A DNA stretch of 64,000 nucleotides, from the NCBI GenBank assembly GCA_014896295.1, contig JADBKR010000003.1:1-64000 (forward strand). Reading direction: 5' to 3'. The notes beneath the pieces are model-generated. The model worked only from the letters and a program-made list of their open reading frames with translations, searched no databases and had not been told where the DNA came from. Made by a program: the position numbers and the translations under genes. Shown piece after piece: positions 9,322 through 16,087 of the stretch (the first letter of the stretch is position 1; every line of letters begins with the position of its first letter). The stretch is from Limnochordaceae bacterium (GTDB lineage Bacteria; Bacillota; Limnochordia; Limnochordales; Geochordaceae).

Positions 9322-9462
9322 GGCGAAGGGGGCCTGGCGGGCGTGCGGCCCTCCGGCCCCCTCTCGCCAGCAAGGCTCCTGGCGCATGGACGCGCCCCCA
9401 GGGCCGTGTTCGGCGCTGCTGGAGCCGCGTGGCGCTCGCCGAGAAGGCGAGGAGCGGCAGGC

Positions 9463-9738
9463 ATGGAAATCCCTGAGTGGACACCCGAGCTTCCGTCCCT
9501 GACCACTTCCGGCTTCGTCGTCGGGTTCGCGCTGACCTGGGGCCGCCCGCCCCTCTGCTGCGTCTGCTGCCGCCCCCTCCGGCCCGGCCGCATGGTGCGG
9601 TGGCACGGCCCGCCCCCTGACGGGCTGGCACACTTCGGCTGCGGGCAGGCGGCCGGGCTGCCACCCTGGACGGTCGAAGACGCGGAGCGCTGGGGCGAAC
9701 GCTGGTTCGCCGATCCGGCGGAGGCTGCGGCGGTGTGA
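9463..9738 (+). CDS. Small cysteine-rich, probably zinc-binding protein
   Basis: 91 residues from ATG 9463, with a GGCGAGGAG-type site upstream. The centre carries CCVCCRPLRPGRMVRWH and, about twenty residues later, HFGCG, giving a CxxC...HxxC pattern that could bind one zinc ion. No known family is recognised. The C-terminus is acidic. It lies within the small-gene run between terminase and integrase. Confidence 0.6.
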   Translation: MEIPEWTPELPSLTTSGFVVGFALTWGRPPLCCVCCRPLRPGRMVRWHGPPPDGLAHFGCGQAAGLPPWTVEDAERWGERWFADPAEAAAV

Positions 9739-9965
9739 GTTTGTCCTTCGCAGAGGCCAGAAAACGGCCCTGCAAGCCCTCGATGAAAAGCGGGAAGGGT
9801 TCTTGTCCTCCCTTCAGCTTTCGGCCCGTCTACGGCGGCGGTAAAAATGGCAGAACTGGCAACACGTGGCACACCTGCGGGCGTCGAGGCGTTAGGCCGC
9901 TTCCAGGGACGACGCCCGATAGACGACAGGGCGCACTGCTGGTGCGGCGTACCATTTCCCGGGAG

Positions 9966-10205
9966 GTGGTCACCCTGCAACCGAACCTGCTTTCGACCCG
10001 CCAGGTGGCGGAACTCCTGGGCGTCTCGCGCCAGTACGTCCGCAAGCTGGTGCAGGCCGGTTGCCTGACCCCGGCGCTGCCCGTGACGGCGGGGCAGTCC
10101 ATGTGGTTTCGCACCGAGGACGTAGAGGCCCTGCTGCGAGCCCGGCAGGGAAAGCGCACAGCGCGCCGACCAAGGTTGTCAGGCGACAACCTTCGGGAGG
10201 GGTGA
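9966..10205 (+). CDS. Excisionase-type helix-turn-helix protein
   Basis: About 79 residues. The HTH_17 core LLSTRQVAELLGVSRQYVRK, LVQAGCLTPALPVTAG, MWFRTEDVEALLRARQGK is diagnostic of excisionase/MerR-like DNA-binding proteins that act in phage excision or early-gene control. The start is uncertain: GTG 9966 is overlapped by the only good ribosome site (GGGAGG, 9961-9966), so CTG 9975 is also possible. It is the second HTH of this type in the element; the first is at 3900. Confidence 0.7.
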   Translation: MVTLQPNLLSTRQVAELLGVSRQYVRKLVQAGCLTPALPVTAGQSMWFRTEDVEALLRARQGKRTARRPRLSGDNLREG

Positions 10206-10209
10206 AGCC

Positions 10210-10746
10210 GTGCGGTCCCGTGGGCGGTTGCGCGTGCTGGCGGAGCGCGAGGTCATGAGCCTGCTGGAGGAGGCAAGCACCTACGACGTGGGGCTGGCCC
10301 GGCTGCGGCGCGAACTCTTCCGGCGGCTCCGCAAGGTCGAACGGCACGAGTTGCTGAGGCTGGCCCAGATGGCCCTTGTGGCCTCCATGCACCCCGACCT
10401 GGACGGGCTTGCTGCGGTCGTAAGTCTGCGGGCCGAGGGCGCTGCCGAGGTTCGGGGGATGGCAAGCCTGATTCGCGCCCGAGTCCACCTCTTCGAGGCG
10501 GCGCGCCTGGTGAAATCGGCCAAGGCGCGGCCGGAGGTGCGCAGGCGGGTGCGCATGCTGGTGGCGGCAGCCGGCCGCAACCTGGGCTGGGCGTGGGAAG
10601 TCTACCGGCCCACGTGGCGCCTGAACCCATGGGCGTTCCTGTTCCTCTTAGGCTTCCCGGCTCACGGCTCGATGGTAGCCAGCAAGCCTGTCATGGGTCG
10701 TTACCGCGTCCTGCGCCCCGCTGTATGGCCCGGTGCGGACAACTGA
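10210..10746 (+). CDS. Hypothetical protein of the phage element
   Basis: 178 residues from GTG 10210, four bases after the HTH gene, with ribosome site GGGAGGGG overlapping that gene's end. Basic and helical (LARLRRELFRRLRKVERHEL, RRRVRMLVAAAGRN). The last third includes a hydrophobic stretch NPWAFLFLLGFP. No family recognised. Close packing indicates an operon with its neighbours. Confidence 0.55.
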   Translation: MRSRGRLRVLAEREVMSLLEEASTYDVGLARLRRELFRRLRKVERHELLRLAQMALVASMHPDLDGLAAVVSLRAEGAAEVRGMASLIRARVHLFEAARLVKSAKARPEVRRRVRMLVAAAGRNLGWAWEVYRPTWRLNPWAFLFLLGFPAHGSMVASKPVMGRYRVLRPAVWPGADN

Positions 10747-10766
10747 GGTGCAAGGGGGTCGTACCG

Positions 10767-10910
10767 GTGACCCTACGAGGCTGGCTCTACTTCTTCGCCC
10801 GGCTCCTGGGGGACCGGGAGGCGGCTCGCAAAGGCCGGCTCGGCCGTCGGCTGATGCGGCGGGCGGCCGGGAAGGCGACCGGGCGACTTCTGCGGAGGCT
10901 GCGCGGGTGA
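10767..10910 (+). CDS. Small basic protein
   Basis: 47 residues from GTG 10767, preceded by AAGGGGG. Sequence TLRGWLYFFARLLGDREAAR, then an Arg-rich tail (RRLMRRAAGK). Unrecognised. The start and size are plausible, but such a short high-GC frame could be chance. Confidence 0.35.
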   Translation: MTLRGWLYFFARLLGDREAARKGRLGRRLMRRAAGKATGRLLRRLRG

Positions 10911-11008
10911 TGCCCAGGCGGCCCTTCTTGCCAAAAATCATGCCCTACGAACCCCGTTTTCCGGTGCGGACGTATTTCTCCTACCCGCCCGCCGAACGGG
11001 GCTCCTAG
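10910..11008 (+). CDS. Very small protein of the phage element
   Basis: 32 residues, MPRRPFLPKIMPYEPRFPVR and onward. ATG 10910 overlaps the preceding stop as TGATG, and GGAGG lies 14 bases upstream. No family recognised. The overlapping arrangement supports translation by coupling, but evidence is thin. Confidence 0.3.
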   Translation: MPRRPFLPKIMPYEPRFPVRTYFSYPPAERGS

Positions 11009-11045
11009 GGCCGTTTCTGCGCGCCACTGGTGCTGCCTGACCACG

Positions 11046-11700
11046 TTCGTCACCACCCACCAACCGAACACCCGTTGGCTTGTATGGAGGTCAGTGACCA
11101 GTTACTAATGAGGCAGGAGGTGTTCTGGGATGGCTGGCAAGCCCAGTCGGCGGGTTCGCAAGTCGTCGGTGACCAGTCAGGGCACCGTGATTGCTCAGGA
11201 GGTGGTCAGTGAGAAGTCACCAGATAGAGCGGGCGCGGTAAGCACGCACTCATCAGTCACTGATATAGTGACCGCCATGCCGGATGCTGGAGACGGTCAG
11301 GAAGTCGTGACCAATCTGGTAACCGACGAGGCCGCAGCATCCCCCGACCGTGCGCCTGCCGGCGAGGTGATGACGAATACAGTGACCACACCAGTCAGTA
11401 AGGGATTGCTCAGGAACCTGGTCACTGAGCTTCTGACCGCGCCGGCCGAGGAGGTGGAGGCGTTGCGGCGCATCCTGGCATCCCCGCCCGCCGTGCAGCT
11501 CGCCGAGCGCCGGAAGGTACGGCGGCGCACCTACGCGTACTACCTGCCCGAGGAGTTGGGCGAGGCCATCGCTGAGCGGGCGAAGCAGGAGGGGGTGCCG
11601 CCGTCGGCGGTGGCGGAACGCCTGTTGACCCAGGCCAAGGCCGCCGGGTGGTTGTAGGCGCAGTCAGTAACCAACAAGGTAATCAGGTGGCTAACGAGAG
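11046..11700. repeat. Array of GTGACC/GTCACT/GTAACC motifs across the RHH gene
   Basis: The motif recurs upstream of the gene (GTCACC near 11047, GTCAGTGACCAGTTACT near 11091), through its first half (near 11171, 11206, 11250, 11262, 11304, 11318, 11390), at 11418 (GGTCACTGAG), and again after the stop (CAGTCAGTAACC near 11661). Several copies pair as inverted or direct half-sites about 12 bases apart. An operator or partition-site array for the RHH protein is inferred. Confidence 0.5.
11130..11657 (+). CDS. Ribbon-helix-helix protein with VT-rich N-terminus
   Basis: 175 residues from ATG 11130 with AGGAGG nine bases upstream. The C-terminal 45 residues form an RHH fold: RRTYAYYLPEELGEAIAERA, KQEGVPPSAVAERLLTQAKA. 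Such proteins bind DNA as dimers through a beta ribbon and often repress their own promoter or act in plasmid partition. The N-terminal 100 residues are low complexity with recurring VTS, VTD, VTN and VTT dipeptides, because the DNA itself carries repeated GTGACC/GTCACT motifs. This suggests that the gene body doubles as a binding-site array. It lies just upstream of the integrase gene. Confidence 0.7.
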   Translation: MAGKPSRRVRKSSVTSQGTVIAQEVVSEKSPDRAGAVSTHSSVTDIVTAMPDAGDGQEVVTNLVTDEAAASPDRAPAGEVMTNTVTTPVSKGLLRNLVTELLTAPAEEVEALRRILASPPAVQLAERRKVRRRTYAYYLPEELGEAIAERAKQEGVPPSAVAERLLTQAKAAGWL

Positions 11701-11711
11701 GAGGCCGGACG

Positions 11712-12953
11712 ATGGCTTCCATCGAGAAAGTAGAGACGGGCATCTACAAGCGGGGCGCCAGCTACTTGGTGCCCGTCTACGCGGGCAAAGACCCCTTCAC
11801 CGGGAAGGAGCGCCGGAAGTGGGCCACGGCCCGCACCCTGGAGGAGGCCCGGCGCCCTCGCCGGCAGATGCAGCAGGAGGTCGAAAAGGCAGGCCGCGTG
11901 CCGGCGCAGACTCTTACCTTCGGGGAGTTCCTGCGGACCAGATTCCTGCAGGAGCACGTGGCCACCCTTCGACCGAAGACGCAGAAGGGATATCGGGCCA
12001 TCATCGAAACCCACTTGGCGCCCGAACAGGGCGAGCACCCCGGCCTGGGAAAGGTGCGGCTGGACCGGCTCACCCGGGACCACATCGTCCGGTATCTGCA
12101 GGATAAGCGCAAGACGGAGCTGTCGGAGCAGACGCTGCTGCACCACTACCGGGTCATTCACAAAGCCCTGGCGTGCGCCGTCGAGTGGGGCTACGTGGGC
12201 CGCAACGTGGCCGACCAGGTACCGGCCCCGAAGCCTACGAAGTACCACGCCGAGGTGCTGACCGCCGAGCAGGCCCAGGCGCTTTTGGAGTGGCTTAAGG
12301 CGAGCCGTCATCGCCTCTACCCGCTGATTGCCACGGCCCTGGGAACCGGTATGCGGATCTCTGAGCTTCTGGCGCTGAAGTGGGCTGACGTGGACATGGC
12401 CCGCCGACGCCTGCACCTGCGCCGCACCCTGGCCGAGGAGAGCGTCAAGAACGGCCCCGTGTTTGGCACCACGAAGAATGAGGAGGGTCGCCCGATCCCC
12501 CTGGCCGAGTTTGTGCGGGACGCTCTGTGGGATCGGGCGCTGGAGGTGCAGCGAGAGAAGGACTTCTTCGACCAGGACTACCAGGACTACGGCTTGGTGT
12601 TCTGCCGGCCGGACGGGCGGCCCTACGACCCTCGCAATGTGAGTCAAGCCTTCAGGAAGCTCTTGGCGCGCTACAACCAGGAGGTGCGGGCTAAAGCCGA
12701 ACAGGAAGGCCGCAAGCCTGCCCCCGAGGAGCTACTGCCCAGGGTGCGCTTCCATGACCTACGCCATACCTGCGCCACGCTGCTTTTGAAGCAGGGAGTC
12801 CATCCCAAGGTGGTGCAGGAGATCCTGGGGCACTCCCGGATCGAAGTGACCCTCGACACGTACAGCCACGTGCTGCCCAGCATCGCGGAAGAGGCGGCCG
12901 CCGAGCTGGACAAGGCGCTACGGGCCGCCCCTCCTGCCGAGCCGGCCTCCTAA
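11712..12953 (+). CDS. int: Tyrosine site-specific integrase
   Basis: 413 residues from ATG 11712. It integrates and excises the element by strand exchange at att sites. The N-terminal arm-binding domain (IYKRGASYLVPVYAGKDPFT), the SAM-like core-binding domain (about 75-165) and the catalytic domain are all present. Catalytic residues: Arg in GTGMRISELLALKW (about 215), Lys in TTKNEEGR, His-Leu-Arg in FHDLRHTCATLLLKQG (about 348-351), His in LGHSRIEVTL and Tyr in DTYSHVLP (about 384). It appears intact. It lies at the element's right end and points at the 3' end of tRNA-Cys 230 bases away. Confidence 0.95.
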   Translation: MASIEKVETGIYKRGASYLVPVYAGKDPFTGKERRKWATARTLEEARRPRRQMQQEVEKAGRVPAQTLTFGEFLRTRFLQEHVATLRPKTQKGYRAIIETHLAPEQGEHPGLGKVRLDRLTRDHIVRYLQDKRKTELSEQTLLHHYRVIHKALACAVEWGYVGRNVADQVPAPKPTKYHAEVLTAEQAQALLEWLKASRHRLYPLIATALGTGMRISELLALKWADVDMARRRLHLRRTLAEESVKNGPVFGTTKNEEGRPIPLAEFVRDALWDRALEVQREKDFFDQDYQDYGLVFCRPDGRPYDPRNVSQAFRKLLARYNQEVRAKAEQEGRKPAPEELLPRVRFHDLRHTCATLLLKQGVHPKVVQEILGHSRIEVTLDTYSHVLPSIAEEAAAELDKALRAAPPAEPAS

Positions 12954-12982
12954 CCTTGCGACGCTGGCCGGCCCCCATCCGA

Positions 12983-13011
12983 GCCCCTGGGTGACGGCCC
13001 AGGGGCGTTTT
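12983..13011 (+). terminator. Rho-independent terminator after the integrase
   Basis: Nine-bp perfect stem GCCCCTGGG/CCCAGGGGC with loop TGACGG (12992-12997), followed by TTTT at 13008-13011. Confidence 0.85.
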
Positions 13012-13117
13012 CCTTATGCTATGCACACCCGCCCGCAGATCCCCTGGGTGTCCCCGTACCCCAAGGCGGGTACCCTCCACCGAGCCCCTCGCGCGAACAA
13101 CCCTCGTTCGCGCCCTC

Positions 13118-13160
13118 GTTTGCAATCTCGTTTGCAGAACCGGGGATCTGCAAACGTCCG
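13118..13160 (+). repeat. TTTGCAATCTC...TGCAAACGTCC motif block (right copy, att region)
   Basis: GTTTGCAATCTC (13118-13129), TTTGCAGA (13131-13138) and TGCAAACGTCC (13149-13159) lie between the integrase terminator and tRNA-Cys. TGCAAACGTCC is identical to 6111-6121. TTTGCAGA also matches the tRNA anticodon-loop DNA (13222-13229) in the same orientation. Integrase binding or a core site is inferred. Confidence 0.4.
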
Positions 13161-13183
13161 ATCCGGCGAACCCTTGTCGCTAC

Positions 13184-13259
13184 TGGAGGCGGCGGCCGGA
13201 CTCGAACCGGCGCATAGAGGTTTTGCAGACCTCCGCCTTGGCCCCTTGGCTACGCCGCC
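13184..13259 (-). tRNA. tRNA-Cys (GCA)
   Basis: Complete cloverleaf on the minus strand: acceptor GGCGGCG/CGCCGCC, anticodon stem GAGGT/ACCTC with loop CTGCAAA giving anticodon GCA, T arm CCGGTTCGAGTCCGG, discriminator T and encoded CCA. Its 3' end faces the integrase gene, the usual geometry for an integrative element at a tRNA. Confidence 0.95.
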
Positions 13260-13295
13260 CCGCTGCTGAGAGCGCCCAGGGTCATGATACGAGAA

Positions 13296-13327
13296 GGGCG
13301 GGCCCTCGTCAACGGGAGGGCCCGCCC
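13296..13327 (-). terminator. Hairpin at the end of the coat-gene operon
   Basis: Perfect 12-bp stem GGGCGGGCCCTC/GAGGGCCCGCCC. On the minus strand it is followed by a modest TTCTCGT tract. It lies 36 bases past the CotF-like gene. Confidence 0.6.
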
Positions 13328-13362
13328 GGGTTCGCACGAGGCCGGCGCGGCAACCCGGCTCG

Positions 13363-13668
13363 CTACACCCTCAAGCCGCCGCCGTCCCGCATGTAGCCTG
13401 CACCTGCCTGGACGGGCACGCCCTGGAAGTACTGGCGCACCTTCTGGATTTCGGCGGCGTCGGCCTTGCCCGAGGGGAGGTACCAGCCCTTCTGCTCCAT
13501 CAGGCGGTAGAGCTCCCACTGGGCGCCCTCGTCGAACTGGCGCATCTGGAGCAGGGTGTTGCGCAAGTTGATGTCCGAGCACTCGATGGCGGCCTTCGTG
13601 AGCCCGGTCGCCCGGTGCTTGAGCATGTCGAGCACGTCCGAGGCGATTTCCTTGTCGGTGAAAGGCAC
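13363..13668 (-). CDS. Spore coat protein, CotF-like
   Basis: 101 residues from GTG 13668, ten bases after GGAAGGAGG. The helical coat-F fold is visible: FTDKEIASDVLDMLKHRATG, LTKAAIECSDINLRNTLLQM, RQFDEGAQWELYRLMEQKGW, YLP. CotF-type proteins are ferritin-like helical bundles deposited in the spore coat or associated with the sporulating cell. The C-terminus ends with a Gly-rich tail. It follows the small helical gene by 20 bases and is probably in one message with it, expressed during sporulation. The start assignment rests on the ribosome site. Confidence 0.8.
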   Translation of the reverse strand: MPFTDKEIASDVLDMLKHRATGLTKAAIECSDINLRNTLLQMRQFDEGAQWELYRLMEQKGWYLPSGKADAAEIQKVRQYFQGVPVQAGAGYMRDGGGLRV

Positions 13669-13688
13669 GGACCCATTGCCTCCTTCCC

Positions 13689-13874
13689 TCAGCCGAGGAA
13701 GCCGAGGAGCTTTTGCACGTTGTCGTTGCACTCGTTGGCGAGGTGCTGGAGGTGGTTGCGCAGCTCGGGATCGCGGCAGTTCTGGACGTAGAGGTTGAGC
13801 TTTTCCACCGCCAGCCTCTCCTCGCCGATGAAGTGGCGGAGCGTGTCGAGCTCCATCATGGTGAGGTGTGCCAC
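13689..13874 (-). CDS. Small CotF-associated helical protein
   Basis: 61 residues from GTG 13874, ten bases after GAAGGAGG. The sequence MMELDTLRHFIGEERLAVEK, LNLYVQNCRDPELRNHLQHL, ANECNDNVQKLLGFLG is a two-helix ferritin-like half that frequently precedes CotF in spore formers. No enzymatic residues are seen. It probably partners the CotF-like protein encoded next. Confidence 0.75.
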   Translation of the reverse strand: MAHLTMMELDTLRHFIGEERLAVEKLNLYVQNCRDPELRNHLQHLANECNDNVQKLLGFLG

Positions 13875-13995
13875 CGCTGGCTCGCCTCCTTCCCGGTCAT
13901 CGTCGGTCGGCAGGCTTAGTATGTACCGTCCCGCCGGAGGACCCGCCCGGGACATGAAGGGACGGCGCCCGGGGGATGCTGTGCGGGGATGCACC

Positions 13996-14999
13996 ATGAT
14001 GACGGTTGGCGTCTGGCGGAGCCACCGGGAGGTCGTGGCCTCGCGCCTTGACCAGGCGGTGGGCATGCTGAGCGACAAGGGCATCATGACCCGGGTGACC
14101 GAGAGGGTCGACGGTTCCTACACCTTTTTCGTCTACGAGCTGGGGCCGGCCGACGGGCCTGCCGATCCGGGCAGTCCGGCTTCGGCGTGGGCGCCCATCC
14201 TGCGGTCGCACCTGGCGGGCCTGCTGGCGGACGCGGTGTTGGGCCCCTGACGGACCGGTGGCTCGCCCGCTTCCTGGCGACCGAGGCCCGGCGGCGCCGC
14301 TACGACTTGTCGGCGGCGCGCCGCGCCAGGGCCCTGCAGCTTGCCCGGCAGCTCGTGGAAGGTCCCGATGCGGGGGACGGGGCAAATGGCGGCATGACGC
14401 CACCTGCGACAGCTCCCCCCGCAGGGACGGCCGGGCAGGGGCGCACCGGCGCAACGAACCTGGCGAGATGGCACGCCCGCGTGGCGCGCCAGATCCTGGA
14501 GAGCCTGACGGAACGCCCCGACGGCCTGGTGCTCGAGGGGATCGTCTGGTTTCGATTGGGCACGTACGTGCAGGCCTTGCGGCGAGCCGCAGCCGCTGCC
14601 GTCGGGGAACTGGCGGCCGAGCGCGAAGAGCAGCGGAGCACCGGGCCATGGCGCAGCCTGTGGCTGGGCCCGCCACCCCGCATCTACGAGGTGCACGTCC
14701 TGCGCGGCAGCGCCGGCAAGCTGCGGATCGTGGACCGGTGGGGGATGCCGGCTACCCGGCGCTATCCGGGCGACACCAGCGCATCCGACAGCTTCACCGA
14801 GGAGGTCGCCGTGGCCCAGTTGGTCCGGCTCAACCCGCGGCGGATCCTCATCCACTTGCCGGACGAGGCGACCATCCAGTCCGCCGTGCGGGCGGCCTTC
14901 CCGGGGCGGGTCCACACGTGCCGGGGATGTCCCCGTTGCAGCGCCCGGCAGGCGGCCAGCACGCCCTCGCCTTCTCCGACGCCGGCACCGGCCCATTGA
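13996..14999 (+). pseudogene. ytxC: YtxC-like sporulation protein, probable frameshift
   Basis: The first part (ATG 13996) reads HREVVASRLDQAVGMLSDKG ... YTFFVYEL ... LRSHLAGLLADAVLGP and stops at 14248-14250. A one-base shift in the GGGCCCC run at about 14243-14247 joins it smoothly to LTDRWLARFLATEARRRRYD, then the family core LEGIVWFRLGTYVQALRRAA and VHVLRGSAGKLRIVDRWGM. YtxC family proteins are found in spore formers and are of unknown biochemical role. The natural product would be about 334 residues. The slip lies in a homopolymer run, so sequencing error is likely. The tail after about residue 290 is Pro/Ser-rich with a CxxCPRC cluster. Confidence 0.7.
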
Positions 15000-15006
15000 C
15001 ACCGAG

Positions 15007-15654
15007 GTGATGCCGGCAGGGCCGGAGAAAGCCGGTGGTACGGGGGGCAGGGAAGTGGTTACACTTCGGCTGCTGACGGTGCCCCTGGTGGCAGCTGGCA
15101 TCGGGTGGATCACCAACGTGGCCGCCGTACGCTTGCTTTTCTGGCCGATCCGGCCCATCCGCATCTGGGGCACGCGCTGGTACCTGCAGGGCATCTTCCC
15201 GCGGCGCCAGCACGAGATTGCGCGCGGCATCGGCGAGCTGGTCGAGCGGGAACTCCTGCGGCCCGAGGATCTGGTCGCGGGGATCGATGGCGCCCGGTAC
15301 CGGGAAGAGGCGGTATCGGTCCTGGAAGGATACGTCGCGCGCCGCATGCAGACCCAGTTGCCCCGATTCTTGCCGGCAAGCGTGCGGGAGGCTATGGTGG
15401 CGTACGCCGTCCGGGTTACCCGGCAGGAGGCAGACCGGGCGATGGAAGCGATCACGGACCGGCTCAAAGAGCGTCTGCAGGAGCAGCTGCGGGTCTCGTC
15501 GCTGCTCGGCGAGAAGCTGGAGCAGCTGGACCTGGTCGACTTCGAGGGGATCATCCTCCGGCTGATTGGCCGGGAGCTGCGCTGGATCGAGGTTTTGGGC
15601 GCCGTCATGGGCTTTCTCGTGGGAGTCGTCCAGATGCTGCTCCTGTGGCCCTAG
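15007..15654 (+). CDS. DUF445 family membrane protein
   Basis: 215 residues from GTG 15007. ATG 15010 and GTG 15055 are alternatives, the latter with a GGGGGG site seven bases upstream. It is a DUF445/YheB-type protein: N-terminal membrane helix (LLTVPLVAAGIGWITNVAAV), the motif RLLFWPIRP, amphipathic central helices (ARGIGELVERELLRPEDLVA) and a C-terminal helix (LGAVMGFLVGVVQMLLLWP). The family is widespread in Bacillota and of unknown function. It stands alone between ytxC and the thrS leader. Confidence 0.8.
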   Translation: MMPAGPEKAGGTGGREVVTLRLLTVPLVAAGIGWITNVAAVRLLFWPIRPIRIWGTRWYLQGIFPRRQHEIARGIGELVERELLRPEDLVAGIDGARYREEAVSVLEGYVARRMQTQLPRFLPASVREAMVAYAVRVTRQEADRAMEAITDRLKERLQEQLRVSSLLGEKLEQLDLVDFEGIILRLIGRELRWIEVLGAVMGFLVGVVQMLLLWP

Positions 15655-15668
15655 TCGGCCTGGTGGCC

Positions 15669-15697
15669 TTGACCCGGGCCGGCGGCTCCGCTAACAT
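15669..15697 (+). promoter_or_regulatory. Sigma-A-type promoter for thrS
   Basis: -35 TTGACC (15669-15674), 17-base spacer, -10 TAACAT (15692-15697). It would start the RNA at about 15704, directly before the T-box leader. Confidence 0.7.
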
Positions 15698-15703
15698 GAG
15701 GGC

Positions 15704-16056
15704 AAGCCAGAAGCCACGGGCAGCTCAGCCCAGGCTTTTTCGCCATCAGGCGAGGATCGGGACCCGTGGGCTCAACCGGCGCCATCAAGAGAGCCGGAGC
15801 CTCGCAGGGCGAGGCTGGGAGCTCCGGCTGGCCGCCCGAGCCCATGACCACCCGGGAGCCGCGATCCGAAAGGCCGCAGGGCCGGCCGAGTAGGCGTCGC
15901 CGGGAGGCCCGTTACAGCCGCCGGAGCGGGTGAAGCCCCGAGGCTCTCTGTTACGTGAAGCTCAGGGGCCGTCACCAAGCAGGGTGGAACCGCGGGAGTC
16001 CGACCGACGTCGTGGAAGCACGGGTCTCCCGTCCCGGCAGGGACGGGAGACCCTTT
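15704..16056 (+). promoter_or_regulatory. T-box riboswitch (thrS leader)
   Basis: The T-box sequence AGGGTGGAACCGCGGG is at 15981-15996. It is followed by a 14-bp perfect terminator stem, GGGTCTCCCGTCCC (16022-16035) and its complement (16040-16053), ending in TTTCGTT. Upstream lies about 280 bases of GC-rich hairpins consistent with Stem I. Uncharged tRNA-Thr is expected to stabilise the antiterminator and switch on thrS. The specifier codon was not proven; an ACC at 15762 is one candidate. Confidence 0.9.
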
Positions 16057-16087
16057 CGTTTGCCGGCGTGAGAAGGAGGCGGGAGGC

